Source: Verrucomicrobiaceae bacterium
GTDB lineage: Bacteria > Verrucomicrobiota > Verrucomicrobiia > Verrucomicrobiales > Verrucomicrobiaceae
DNA length: 64,000 nt
Assembly (NCBI GenBank): GCA_947507875.1
Contig: CANNQP010000004.1
Coordinates: 1 to 64,000, forward strand
Reading direction: 5' to 3'
The position numbers were made by a program, and so were the translations under genes. Below, piece by piece: positions 35,898 through 44,550 of this stretch (positions are counted from its first letter, which is position 1; the number at the start of each line of letters is the position of its first letter). Under the pieces are notes generated by a model. That model saw nothing but the letters and a program-made list of their open reading frames with translations, was not told the DNA's origin and ran no database searches.

Positions 35898-37310
35898 ATG
35901 AACACCCCCAACCTCACCCGCAGACATTTCTTCCAGGATTGCGCCGTCGGCACGGGCAAGATCGCGCTGGCTTCGCTGCTGGCGGAATCGGCGTTTGGAG
36001 CCTCGAAGAGCCCGAATGTGGCTGCGTCCTCGCATTTTCAGCCGAAGGCGAAGGCGGTGATTCACATGTTCATGGCCGGTGCGCCGTCGCAGCTCGAGAT
36101 GTTCGATCACAAGCCGATGCTGACGAAGTATGAAGGCAAGCCGCTGCCGCCTTCGGTGATCGGCGGGCAGCGTTATGCCTTCATCCGGCCGGATGCGGCG
36201 GTTTTGGGGCCGCGCTTCAAATTCGCGAAGCATGGACAATGCGGGGCGGAGCTCTCCGAGGTGCTGCCGCATCTGGCGACCATCGTGGACGACATCGCCA
36301 TCGTGAAGTCCTGCCGCACGACGCAGTTCAACCATGCGCCAGCGCAGATTTACATGAACACGGGCTTTTCGCAGCCCGGACGGCCGAGCATGGGCTCGTG
36401 GATCACCTACGGCCTCGGCGCGGAGACGCGGGATCTACCGAGCTTTGTCGTGATGAGCACCGGCAGCGGTATCAGCGGCGGCGCCGCCTGCTGGAGCAGC
36501 GGTTTTCTGCCGAGCGTGTATGCCGGCACGCGCTTCCGCAACTCGGGCGACCCCATTTTGAATGTGAGCACGCCGGAAGGCATCGCGCCCGGCACGCAGA
36601 AGGACACCATCGAGCTCATCAACGCGCTGAATCACCGCCGCCTGAAGTTCGATGGCGATGGCGAGACCGCCACGCGCATCGCGAACTACGAGATGGCCTA
36701 CCGCCTGCAAACCTCCGCGCCGGAGCTGATGGACCTCACGAAGGAAGACGAGGCCACGCTGAAAATGTATGGCTGCGATCCAAAGGTGCCGTCTTTTGCC
36801 CGCGCTTGCCTGCTCGCGCGACGCATGGTCGAGCGCGGCGTGCGGTTCATCAACATTTACAACGAAGGCTGGGACGCGCACAGCAACGTCGAGGGCAACG
36901 TGCGCAACAACTGCAAGAACACCGACCAGGCCAGCGCCGCGCTTGTGAAGGACCTCAAGCAGCGCGGCCTGCTCGACAGCACGCTCGTCGTCTGGGGCGG
37001 TGAATTCGGTCGCACGCCAATGGTCGAGGCCAGTGTGTCGCTCGGACGCAGCATGGGCCGCGATCATCATCCGCAGGCCTTCACGATGTGGATGGCCGGC
37101 GGCGGCATCAAGGGCGGCGTCACGATGGGCGCGACCGATGAAATGGGCTTCAACATCCTCGAAGACGAAGTCCACGTGGCCGACATTCACGCGACGATCC
37201 TGCATCAGCTCGGCATGGATCACGAAAGGCTGTCTTTCCGTGCTGCGGGCCTGGATTTCAAGCTCACCGGCGTAGAACCGTGCAAGGTGATCCACAAGAT
37301 TTTGGCCTGA
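35898..37310 (+). CDS. DUF1501 domain-containing protein (Tat-exported, sulfatase/alkaline phosphatase-like fold)
   Basis: 470 aa; TRRHFFQDCAVGTGKIALASLL Tat-like signal, HMFMAGAPSQLEMFDHKP, VVWGGEFGRTPMVE, GRDHHPQAFTMWMAGGGIKGG. Confidence 0.9.
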   Translation: MNTPNLTRRHFFQDCAVGTGKIALASLLAESAFGASKSPNVAASSHFQPKAKAVIHMFMAGAPSQLEMFDHKPMLTKYEGKPLPPSVIGGQRYAFIRPDAAVLGPRFKFAKHGQCGAELSEVLPHLATIVDDIAIVKSCRTTQFNHAPAQIYMNTGFSQPGRPSMGSWITYGLGAETRDLPSFVVMSTGSGISGGAACWSSGFLPSVYAGTRFRNSGDPILNVSTPEGIAPGTQKDTIELINALNHRRLKFDGDGETATRIANYEMAYRLQTSAPELMDLTKEDEATLKMYGCDPKVPSFARACLLARRMVERGVRFINIYNEGWDAHSNVEGNVRNNCKNTDQASAALVKDLKQRGLLDSTLVVWGGEFGRTPMVEASVSLGRSMGRDHHPQAFTMWMAGGGIKGGVTMGATDEMGFNILEDEVHVADIHATILHQLGMDHERLSFRAAGLDFKLTGVEPCKVIHKILA

Positions 37311-37407
37311 TGCGGCTTTGCCAGGCGGCAAGCTCAATGGTATTTTTCAAACGAGGCAGACTTTCGGAAAGCAAGAGCGCGCAGAGGTCATGCGTTAGCT
37401 GGGAGCC

Positions 37408-38814
37408 ATGCCGGGAACCCAACACAGCCGCCGCAAATTTCTCAACAACAGCCTCCTGGCTGCCGCAAGCCCCCTCGCCTTTCCTGCCATCACCCGAGCT
37501 AGGTCACCCAATTCTAGGCTCAACTTGGTTTTTATAGGAGTAGGTGGTCGAGGCGCTGCCAACATACAGGGCTTAGTAGGTGTGTCCCTGCTGCGCACCG
37601 GTGATGGGCAACAAGGTAAGGCACGTCCTGAACCAACGGAAAACGTAGTAGCTATCTGCGATGTAAACGCGGAAAACCTGGACAAAGCAGGGGCTGTTTT
37701 CAAAAGGGCAAAAAGGTTCCGTGATTTTCGGAAGCTCTTCGAATCTCTCAAGGAATCTGAGTATGACGGAGTGGTCGTCAGCACAACAGAGCACACCCAT
37801 GCCTACGCCACTCTGCCCGCCCTGAAATTGAAGAAACCGGTGTATTGCGAGAAGCCGCTCACCCGTGATGTGGCTGAAGCCAGGATGATTAGCCAGGCCG
37901 CGGCGGCCGCTGGTGTAGCCACCCAGATGGGAACTCAGATTCATGGCATGCCGAATTATCGCAGGGTGGTAGAGCTCGTGCAGACTGGCGCGATCGGCAA
38001 AGTCAACGAAGTGCATGTCTGTGTCTCAAGAGCCTGGGGGCTGCAAAGCCAGGAAGATGCGAAACGAAACCAGGACATCGTTTACGTCACGGAACGCCCG
38101 AAAGAGGAGCAGACTCCCCCGCCTTATCTTGACTGGGACTTGTGGCTAGGTCCCGCGCCCTGGCGGCCTTATCACGAGGTTTATTTCCCAGGCCCCAAAT
38201 GGTACCGTTGGTGGGACTTTGGCAACGGGACGATGTCAGACCTTGGCAGCCACTGGAACGATCTTCCGTTTTGGGCATTAAAACTGCAAGCCCCCCTTGC
38301 GATTGAGGCGTCGGGACCAGAACCTCATCCTGAACTCGCGCCAGCCAGCATGACTGCAACCTATGAATACGGCCCCAGGGCAGACATGCCCGCATGCCGC
38401 GTCCATTGGCATCAGGGAGCCAATAAACCAGAAATTTGGAAGAGCCACCCGATCGTCAGCACTTGGAAAAACGGTGTGCTATTCATTGGAGAAGATGGCA
38501 TGCTGCTCTCCGACTACTCCCGGCATCTGCTGCTACCAGAGGAGAAGTTTAAGGACTTTCAGCGGCCAAAGCCATTCATTATCGACAGCGTAGGCCAACA
38601 CACCGAGTGGCTCAACGCCATCAAGCACGGTACGGCGACAGGCAGCCCCTTCAGCTACGCTGGTCAACTTAGTGAAGCAAACCACCTTGGTAACGTGGCT
38701 TTCAGAACAGGCGGAAAGATTCTTTGGGATGCCGCGGCCATGAGGATCACCAACGACATCGCGGCTAACCGCTTCCTGAGTCGGGAACCTAGGCCGGGCT
38801 GGAGCCTCCAATAA
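37408..38814 (+). CDS. Gfo/Idh/MocA family oxidoreductase with Tat signal
   Basis: 468 aa; SRRKFLNNSLLAAASPLAFPAITRA, FIGVGGRGAANIQ, VSTTEHTHAYATLPALKLKKPVYCEKPLTRDVAEARMI. Confidence 0.9.
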   Translation: MPGTQHSRRKFLNNSLLAAASPLAFPAITRARSPNSRLNLVFIGVGGRGAANIQGLVGVSLLRTGDGQQGKARPEPTENVVAICDVNAENLDKAGAVFKRAKRFRDFRKLFESLKESEYDGVVVSTTEHTHAYATLPALKLKKPVYCEKPLTRDVAEARMISQAAAAAGVATQMGTQIHGMPNYRRVVELVQTGAIGKVNEVHVCVSRAWGLQSQEDAKRNQDIVYVTERPKEEQTPPPYLDWDLWLGPAPWRPYHEVYFPGPKWYRWWDFGNGTMSDLGSHWNDLPFWALKLQAPLAIEASGPEPHPELAPASMTATYEYGPRADMPACRVHWHQGANKPEIWKSHPIVSTWKNGVLFIGEDGMLLSDYSRHLLLPEEKFKDFQRPKPFIIDSVGQHTEWLNAIKHGTATGSPFSYAGQLSEANHLGNVAFRTGGKILWDAAAMRITNDIAANRFLSREPRPGWSLQ

Positions 38815-38835
38815 CATCTCGGCCTTCTTTGCAGT

Positions 38836-39816
38836 TTAGGCAGCTTCTTGAGCTGGAGCTTTTACATGGGCCAGAATGCTCTTGATCATCTCATCCACTG
38901 ACATTTGCTGGGCTTCCCCTTCAAAGTTCAAGATGATGCGGTGGCGCAATGCCACATAAGCGATGTCTCGAACTTCATCCGTACTGACCGCAGTCTGGCC
39001 CTTCAACGCCGCCAGAACTCTTGCTCCTCGAATCAGGCTCTGCAGGCCGCGAGGGCTGCTGCCATAGGCCACGAAGCGCTTCACTTCAGGCAAAGCATCC
39101 TTGTTCTCAGGGTGGGTAGCGAGGATCAGTTGGGATGCATATCGAGCCACTGGATCAGCAACCGGCAGGGAGGACAGGTCTTGCTGAAAACGAATCAAAT
39201 CCGCACCAGACATGAGGCTATTGAGTTGGGGTTCAACAAAGCCTGTGGTTCGGCGACTGATTTCCACAAGCGATTCGAGATCGGGGAAAGGCACTCGAAT
39301 CTTGAACATGAATCGATCCAATTGAGCTTCTGGCAATGGGTAGGTGCCTTCCATTTCCATGGGGTTTTGCGTCGCCAGAACAAAAAAGGGATCAGGGAGC
39401 AGATGGCGTTCCCCCCCCGTGGTGACAGCACGCTCCTGCATGACTTCGAGAAGGGCAGCCTGAGTTTTCGGCGTGGCACGATTGATTTCATCGACCAAAA
39501 GCAGGTTTTTGAAGACAGGTCCTTTTTCGAAGAACATCACCCGGCGACCCTGCTCATTTTCATTCACGATGTGAGTCCCCAAGATGTCCGCAGGCATGAG
39601 ATCTGGCGTGCATTGCACCCGCCCAGGCTCAAGGCCGATCACCTGCGACAGCGTGCGAACCAAGAAGGTCTTGCCAAGACCTGGCACTCCTTCCAAAAGG
39701 ACATGCCCACCGGCAAAGACAGCGATGAGAACATCGGTCAGCAATTGATCGTAGCCGACGATGGCTTTTTGGAGCTCACCTTTTAGCTGACTGAAGAGAG
39801 GTCGGAAGTCTGACAT
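38836..39816 (-). CDS. MoxR-family AAA ATPase
   Basis: Start at the internal ATG 39816 (MSDFRPLFSQLKGELQKAIVGYDQ); HVLLEGVPGLGKTFLVRTLSQ, LLVDEINRATPKTQAALLEVMQERAVT, FVLATQNPMEMEGTYPLPEAQLDRFMFK. Confidence 0.95.
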   Translation of the reverse strand: MSDFRPLFSQLKGELQKAIVGYDQLLTDVLIAVFAGGHVLLEGVPGLGKTFLVRTLSQVIGLEPGRVQCTPDLMPADILGTHIVNENEQGRRVMFFEKGPVFKNLLLVDEINRATPKTQAALLEVMQERAVTTGGERHLLPDPFFVLATQNPMEMEGTYPLPEAQLDRFMFKIRVPFPDLESLVEISRRTTGFVEPQLNSLMSGADLIRFQQDLSSLPVADPVARYASQLILATHPENKDALPEVKRFVAYGSSPRGLQSLIRGARVLAALKGQTAVSTDEVRDIAYVALRHRIILNFEGEAQQMSVDEMIKSILAHVKAPAQEAA

Positions 39817-39915
39817 GCAGGACCATGGATAAACAGCACCGCCCGAATGACAAACGCCTAAACGAAAGGGATGAAAAACAGAGCTCTGACTTGAAACGCC
39901 AGCCATGCCTCCCAA

Positions 39916-40764
39916 TTGTGGCCAATGAATCGCTCTTCCACTTCCGTCGCTGTGCTTGGCCTAGGCATCATTGGCAGTCGAGTCGCGGGACATTTGGAAC
40001 GTGCAGGTCATCCGACGGTGCGTTGGAGCCGAACAGGAAGAATGGCAGGTGGCTGCCGGAGCCCCAAAGAAGCGGCGGAAAAAGCTCTGACGATACAGAT
40101 GTTTCTCCGCGATGATGAAGCCGTGCTCGATGCTGTGCGTTCTATGGCTCCCACACTAGGCAAGGATCACATCGTGCTCAACCACGCCACGATCAGCAAG
40201 CCCGCCACTCTCGAAGTAGCCTCCATTTGCCAATCACAGGGGGCTGGCTTCCTAGACGCTCCATTCACCGGCAGCAAAATGGCAGCAGAGAACGCCAAAC
40301 TCTGCTATTACGTTGGCGGGAACAAAAAGACCCTGGAAGAGGTTCGTCACGTTTTAGAGGTCAGTTCTGCAAAGATTCTGCATTTGGGTGAGGTCGGCGA
40401 TGCGATGGTGCTAAAAATTGCGACCAACCTTGTGACAAGCGTCACCGTCAAAGCCCTGTCCGAAGCATGTGCGATTGCCCAAGCCGAAGGTATTCCAATG
40501 GAAGCATTGAAAGTCGCCTTTGAAGCCAATGCCAATTGCAGCCCCTTGATCAGCATGAAGCTCGCTGCCATTCAGGGGGAAGATTTTTCGGCTCACTTTT
40601 CGCTGATCAACATGCTCAAGGACGTCGACTTCGCCCTTCAGCTAGCATCAGAGTCTAAAATCAAAGCCTCCGCAGCGAGTTGCACAGCAGAGGCTTTACG
40701 AAAAGGACTGGAGCTAGGGAAAGGCGAAGATGACTTCAGCGTGATCGCACAGATCAACGAATGA
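39916..40764 (+). CDS. NAD(P)-dependent beta-hydroxyacid dehydrogenase (3-hydroxyisobutyrate dehydrogenase-like)
   Basis: 282 aa; AVLGLGIIGSRVAGHLERAGHPTVRWSRT, GAGFLDAPFTGSKMAAENAKLCYYVGG. Confidence 0.9.
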   Translation: MWPMNRSSTSVAVLGLGIIGSRVAGHLERAGHPTVRWSRTGRMAGGCRSPKEAAEKALTIQMFLRDDEAVLDAVRSMAPTLGKDHIVLNHATISKPATLEVASICQSQGAGFLDAPFTGSKMAAENAKLCYYVGGNKKTLEEVRHVLEVSSAKILHLGEVGDAMVLKIATNLVTSVTVKALSEACAIAQAEGIPMEALKVAFEANANCSPLISMKLAAIQGEDFSAHFSLINMLKDVDFALQLASESKIKASAASCTAEALRKGLELGKGEDDFSVIAQINE

Positions 40765-41293
40765 CGTTGGTCGAACGAGGTTCCAATTGGTAGGAAATGG
40801 GCAGTGCATCTCCTGAGATCTTAGCTATGTTATCTGTGATTGTTGGATTGACGATTTCATCACCCTCGAAGTGGCGGCTGAGAAGCAGGACCCCTTCGAT
40901 TTCTAGCTCATCTGCAGAATGATCCAGCTCACGAATCAACTCACTTTGAACCGCAAGTTGAGGTTGCGAAGAAAGCGCTGAGGGAAGCGGATCTGCCGAA
41001 GCAATCATGGAAGCTGGCATGAGAGAGGATGTACCACCTGCCGTAATCCAAAGCCCCCAGGAACAAATCACCAACACACTAGCTGTGACGGCTGCCATGG
41101 TCCATTTCGGAGAAACCAAGTTTTCCCAAAACGTTACGCATCGTTCCCAAAGCAAACCTCTAGCGGATTGGCGCAGCAGCTCGGAACGCTGCCTTTCACG
41201 AAAGCGGGCCACAAAATCCTCAAGGAAGTCATCATTAGGTGACTCATACTTCTTCAGTCGAATGATACGCTGTAAGTTTTCAAAGTCGCTCAT
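40754..41293 (-). CDS. Single-TM protein, probable anti-sigma or regulator encoded downstream of an ECF sigma factor
   Basis: 179 aa; one TM segment (WTMAAVTASVLVICSWGLWIT); located just downstream of the sigma factor on the same strand. Confidence 0.5.
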   Translation of the reverse strand: MSDFENLQRIIRLKKYESPNDDFLEDFVARFRERQRSELLRQSARGLLWERCVTFWENLVSPKWTMAAVTASVLVICSWGLWITAGGTSSLMPASMIASADPLPSALSSQPQLAVQSELIRELDHSADELEIEGVLLLSRHFEGDEIVNPTITDNIAKISGDALPISYQLEPRSTNVIR

Positions 41294-41346
41294 GTGTTCG
41301 ATGGATAGAAGTTGATTGGATGTAGATAACGGAATTGAATTAGCAG

Positions 41347-41961
41347 TTATTTGACCAAATCTTCCAGATAACTTTGCAGCAAACGGTGTGCATAAAAGAG
41401 CCTGGACCGCACCGTGCCTTCTGAGACTCCCAGGATCTTCGCAATCTCATTGTGCTGAAGCCCCTGAATGTCGTACAGAGTAACCACAGTACGATGCTCA
41501 TCAGACAGCCTTGCCATGGCATCGTTCAATCTTTTTTGAAGTTCATGGATATTGACCTCCCGGACCGTGTCTCGGTTGGCTGTAGTAATTTTGATGAAAT
41601 CAGGGTCATTTTGAATACCACTATCCACATCATCGAGACTGACCTTCGCGTAACGCCCCCGCTTTTTTAGGAAGTTCAGGGTCATATTCACTGCGATTGA
41701 ATAGATCCACGTGTAAAAGGACGATTTACCCATGAACCGCTTCAGGGAACGATAAGCCTTAGCAAAAATCTCCTGAAGCAAGTCCGAAGTGTCCTCACGA
41801 TTGGAGGTCATGTTGTAAACTAACCCGTAAAGCTTCGGGGTATATTTTCTCACCAATTCATCAAATGCGCGAGTATCACCGGCCTGGGCTCTCTCCACCA
41901 AGACTCTGTCTTCCGACGCACTGCTATTGACGGGTAGATCGAGTACGGCGTTCGCCTCCAT
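41347..41961 (-). CDS. ECF-type RNA polymerase sigma factor (RpoE-like)
   Basis: 204 aa; AFDELVRKYTPKLYGLVYNMTSNREDTSDLLQEIFAKAYRSLKRF; MARLSDEHRTVVTLYDIQGLQHNEIAKILGVSEGTVRSRLFYAHRLLQ. Confidence 0.95.
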   Translation of the reverse strand: MEANAVLDLPVNSSASEDRVLVERAQAGDTRAFDELVRKYTPKLYGLVYNMTSNREDTSDLLQEIFAKAYRSLKRFMGKSSFYTWIYSIAVNMTLNFLKKRGRYAKVSLDDVDSGIQNDPDFIKITTANRDTVREVNIHELQKRLNDAMARLSDEHRTVVTLYDIQGLQHNEIAKILGVSEGTVRSRLFYAHRLLQSYLEDLVK

Positions 41962-42165
41962 GGTAGGGATGTATAGTCAGTGTGAATACAGAGATTCAAT
42001 GCACAGGAAACCACCTTCCTTTGTAACAAACAAGTTTTTCTTCATCCACTAGAACCTTATTCATAAAAGGAAGATTTCCGTGTACAATAATTGACAAGCC
42101 TCAAGTCAGCTTGTGAAAGAAAGGAATTCCGCAGATCTACGGAAAAAAACTTTATTTCAAAAGGC

Positions 42166-43614
42166 CTATTTCTTGGCCGTAGCTTTTGGGGGCATCGCTA
42201 CAGGCATATGATGATGTTCAGCTTTTAAAACCACATCTGTTTCGTTAATCCCAAGGAACTTCGAGGCTTTGGATGAGTCATCCTGAAAATGCTTGAGCGC
42301 CTGACGACAAAGCTCTTTTTCGACCCATGGCAAAAGGTCAATATCAGGCTGAGTCTGTGCGACGCTGATAAGGCTAGACAGGGCATCGCGCATCCGCATG
42401 ACCGTGCTTGCAGGATTGGTGAATCGACTATTCGCGATACTTCCTAGAGGAATATCCGAAGGCAATAGCACATCAGAATTTGCCAATGCACAGGCACGCT
42501 GAATGGTGTTTTCCAGTTCGCGGACGTTACCAGGCCAATCGTAGGCTTCTAGCAAAGCCAAAGCATCATCCGTGAATCGCATGGTCGGTCCACGGCGGCG
42601 ACTTGACTGCCGGAGGAGAAAAAATTCCGCCAAGAGCCTAACATCTTCGCGCCTTTCTCTCAGCGGAGGGATGTGAATGCGCACGACATTTAAGCGATAG
42701 AAAAGATCTTCACGGAAATGGCCTTTAGCAACTTCCGCTTCGAGATCCTTGTTTGTCGCAGCCAAAATGCGCACATCGCATTTGAGGGTTTGGTTGCTGC
42801 CCACACGTGAAAACTCACCTTCTTGGAGAACTCGCAAAAGCTTACTTTGCACCGCAAGTGGCATATCACCAATTTCATCCAAAAATAACGTGCCACCATC
42901 GCACTGCTCAAAACGCCCCACGCGCTGGTTGACCGCACCGGTAAAACTGCCTTTTTCGTGGCCAAAGAGTTCACTCTCCATCAAGTTCTCAGGAATCGAG
43001 GTGATGTTGATGCCTACAAACTCTTTTTGGGTTCGCGGACTGAACTTATGCACCGCTCGGGCGACGAGTTCTTTACCGCATCCGCTCTCTCCTGTGATCA
43101 TGACTGGAGCGTCACTGCGCGAAACACGTCCGATCATCTTGAAAACTTCCTGCATGGGAGCAGAACGCCCGATGATTGTTTCTTGGATCGTTTCTGCGGG
43201 CACCTCTGCGGCCTGAGCGCGCGTGATACGACGAGATTCATTTGCCCTCAATGCGCTCTCAACAACCGTGCGCAGCTCATACGGAAGTTTCTCCTTTCCC
43301 AAGACATCATATGCCCCGAGTCGCATTGCCTCAATGACGTTGCTATTACTCGCTAAGCCACTGAAAAGAATCACCATGGCATTCGGGTCACTCATCCGCA
43401 GGCGTTTCAGCAATTCAATGCCGTTGGTGCCAGGCAGTCTGACTTCGGCAAGAACAAGATCAGCTCGGTTCTTTTGATACAACGCTAATGCTTCCTCAGC
43501 ACGCTCCGCGGTCACCAAAGTCACGCCTGGAGCCTTGAGGTGGTTACACGCCCAGCTCAGGAAATCTGAGTCGGCATCCACGATGAGTATCCTAGAGTCC
43601 TGAAGAGATGACAT
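42166..43614 (-). CDS. Sigma-54-dependent NtrC-family activator with degenerate receiver domain
   Basis: 482 aa; AAA+ motifs GESGCGKELVARAVH, ESELFGHEKGSFTGAV, GGTLFLDEIGDMPLAVQSKLLRVLQEGEF; receiver reads ADLVLAEVRLPG. Confidence 0.95.
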   Translation of the reverse strand: MSSLQDSRILIVDADSDFLSWACNHLKAPGVTLVTAERAEEALALYQKNRADLVLAEVRLPGTNGIELLKRLRMSDPNAMVILFSGLASNSNVIEAMRLGAYDVLGKEKLPYELRTVVESALRANESRRITRAQAAEVPAETIQETIIGRSAPMQEVFKMIGRVSRSDAPVMITGESGCGKELVARAVHKFSPRTQKEFVGINITSIPENLMESELFGHEKGSFTGAVNQRVGRFEQCDGGTLFLDEIGDMPLAVQSKLLRVLQEGEFSRVGSNQTLKCDVRILAATNKDLEAEVAKGHFREDLFYRLNVVRIHIPPLRERREDVRLLAEFFLLRQSSRRRGPTMRFTDDALALLEAYDWPGNVRELENTIQRACALANSDVLLPSDIPLGSIANSRFTNPASTVMRMRDALSSLISVAQTQPDIDLLPWVEKELCRQALKHFQDDSSKASKFLGINETDVVLKAEHHHMPVAMPPKATAKK

Positions 43615-44255
43615 TTGTGCAGAAAGAGAATACTTTCGTAGCTGGTTGCTCCCCCCCCGTCAACTGCGGTTCTCTAAGGAAGCGTTTGTGGTTAACTCAC
43701 AAAGACTTGAAAGAAATGATTTCAGCCGTTGGCTTTTTTCAGGCAGCAGTCATTCCACCGAACACAAAGAATGCTCTCATGGTCGCCCCCATCACCCCCC
43801 CCCCCTACCTGATTGAAGTTCATGTCGGCAATCAGAGGCTACAGCTCTTTCAAAAAAACCGTATGATCCGTGACTGGTCATGCAGCACCTCGAAGTTCGG
43901 AGTTGGTTTTCAAGAAGGTAGTCAGAAAACCCCACTTGGTCGTTTTGTAGTGCGCGAGCGTCACGGCGAGGGTGCTGAAATCGGAACCATCTTTCGCTCA
44001 CGGAAACCAGTGGGGATATGGCGTCCAGGCATGGAAACTCAATCGGATCTGGTTTTAACCCGCATTCTCTGGCTCCACGGGCTCGACCCCATCAACGCAA
44101 ACACTTGGCAACGATACATCTACATTCACGGAACCAATGATGAGGATGCCATTGGAAGACCGGCCAGCCACGGTTGCATTCGGCTTCGAAACCAAGACAT
44201 GATCGAGCTTTTCGATCTGACCCCAGAGGGCACTGCCGTGTGGATCCAAGAGTGA
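43608..44255 (+). CDS. L,D-transpeptidase (YkuD domain); start uncertain (alternatives 43716 and 43779)
   Basis: IYIHGTNDEDAIGRPASHGCIRLRNQDMIELFD matches the YkuD HX-n-SHGCxRL active site. Confidence 0.9.
   Translation: MTFVQKENTFVAGCSPPVNCGSLRKRLWLTHKDLKEMISAVGFFQAAVIPPNTKNALMVAPITPPPYLIEVHVGNQRLQLFQKNRMIRDWSCSTSKFGVGFQEGSQKTPLGRFVVRERHGEGAEIGTIFRSRKPVGIWRPGMETQSDLVLTRILWLHGLDPINANTWQRYIYIHGTNDEDAIGRPASHGCIRLRNQDMIELFDLTPEGTAVWIQE
43795..43805 (+). repeat. C11 mononucleotide tract in the L,D-transpeptidase coding region
   Basis: ...ATGGTCGCCCCCATCA-CCCCCCCCCCC-TACCTGATT... Confidence 0.9.
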
Positions 44256-44438
44256 CGCCTAAACAAAAAGGACAAAATTTTCCCAAAAAAGATTCAACAA
44301 CTTCTACGCACAGGAATCAAATCCCTTCAACAGTGATGGCGGGAGTGATCCTGCCAAACTGGTCTTGAGAGTGATTGGTTGTTGTCACATCACCTTCTGT
44401 CTCACGACAGATTGTGTTGAGGTTGATGCAAGCACACG

Positions 44439-44492
44439 GGGCCGGGCGGAATCGGGAGCCGCCCGGCCCTCCTTTTTTAAAAAAGGGCTCCC
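44439..44492 (+). terminator. Terminator-like/attenuator-like element with two mutually exclusive hairpins
   Basis: GGGCCGGGCGG (44439-44449)/CCGCCCGGCCC (44459-44469), 11 bp perfect stem, then TCCTTTTTT; the overlapping alternative GGGAGCC (44454-44460)/GGCTCCC (44486-44492). Confidence 0.6.
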
Positions 44493-44550
44493 TAGCTCGG
44501 ATTCTCCTCAGAGTTGACTCCTGGCCCTGAACGGGCAAAGCAAGCGTGCC

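Noticed and set aside
36239-37337. 254-aa (+) and 300-aa (-) ORFs overlapping DUF1501
   Set aside because: Arg/His/Ala-rich shadow frames in a GC-rich gene.
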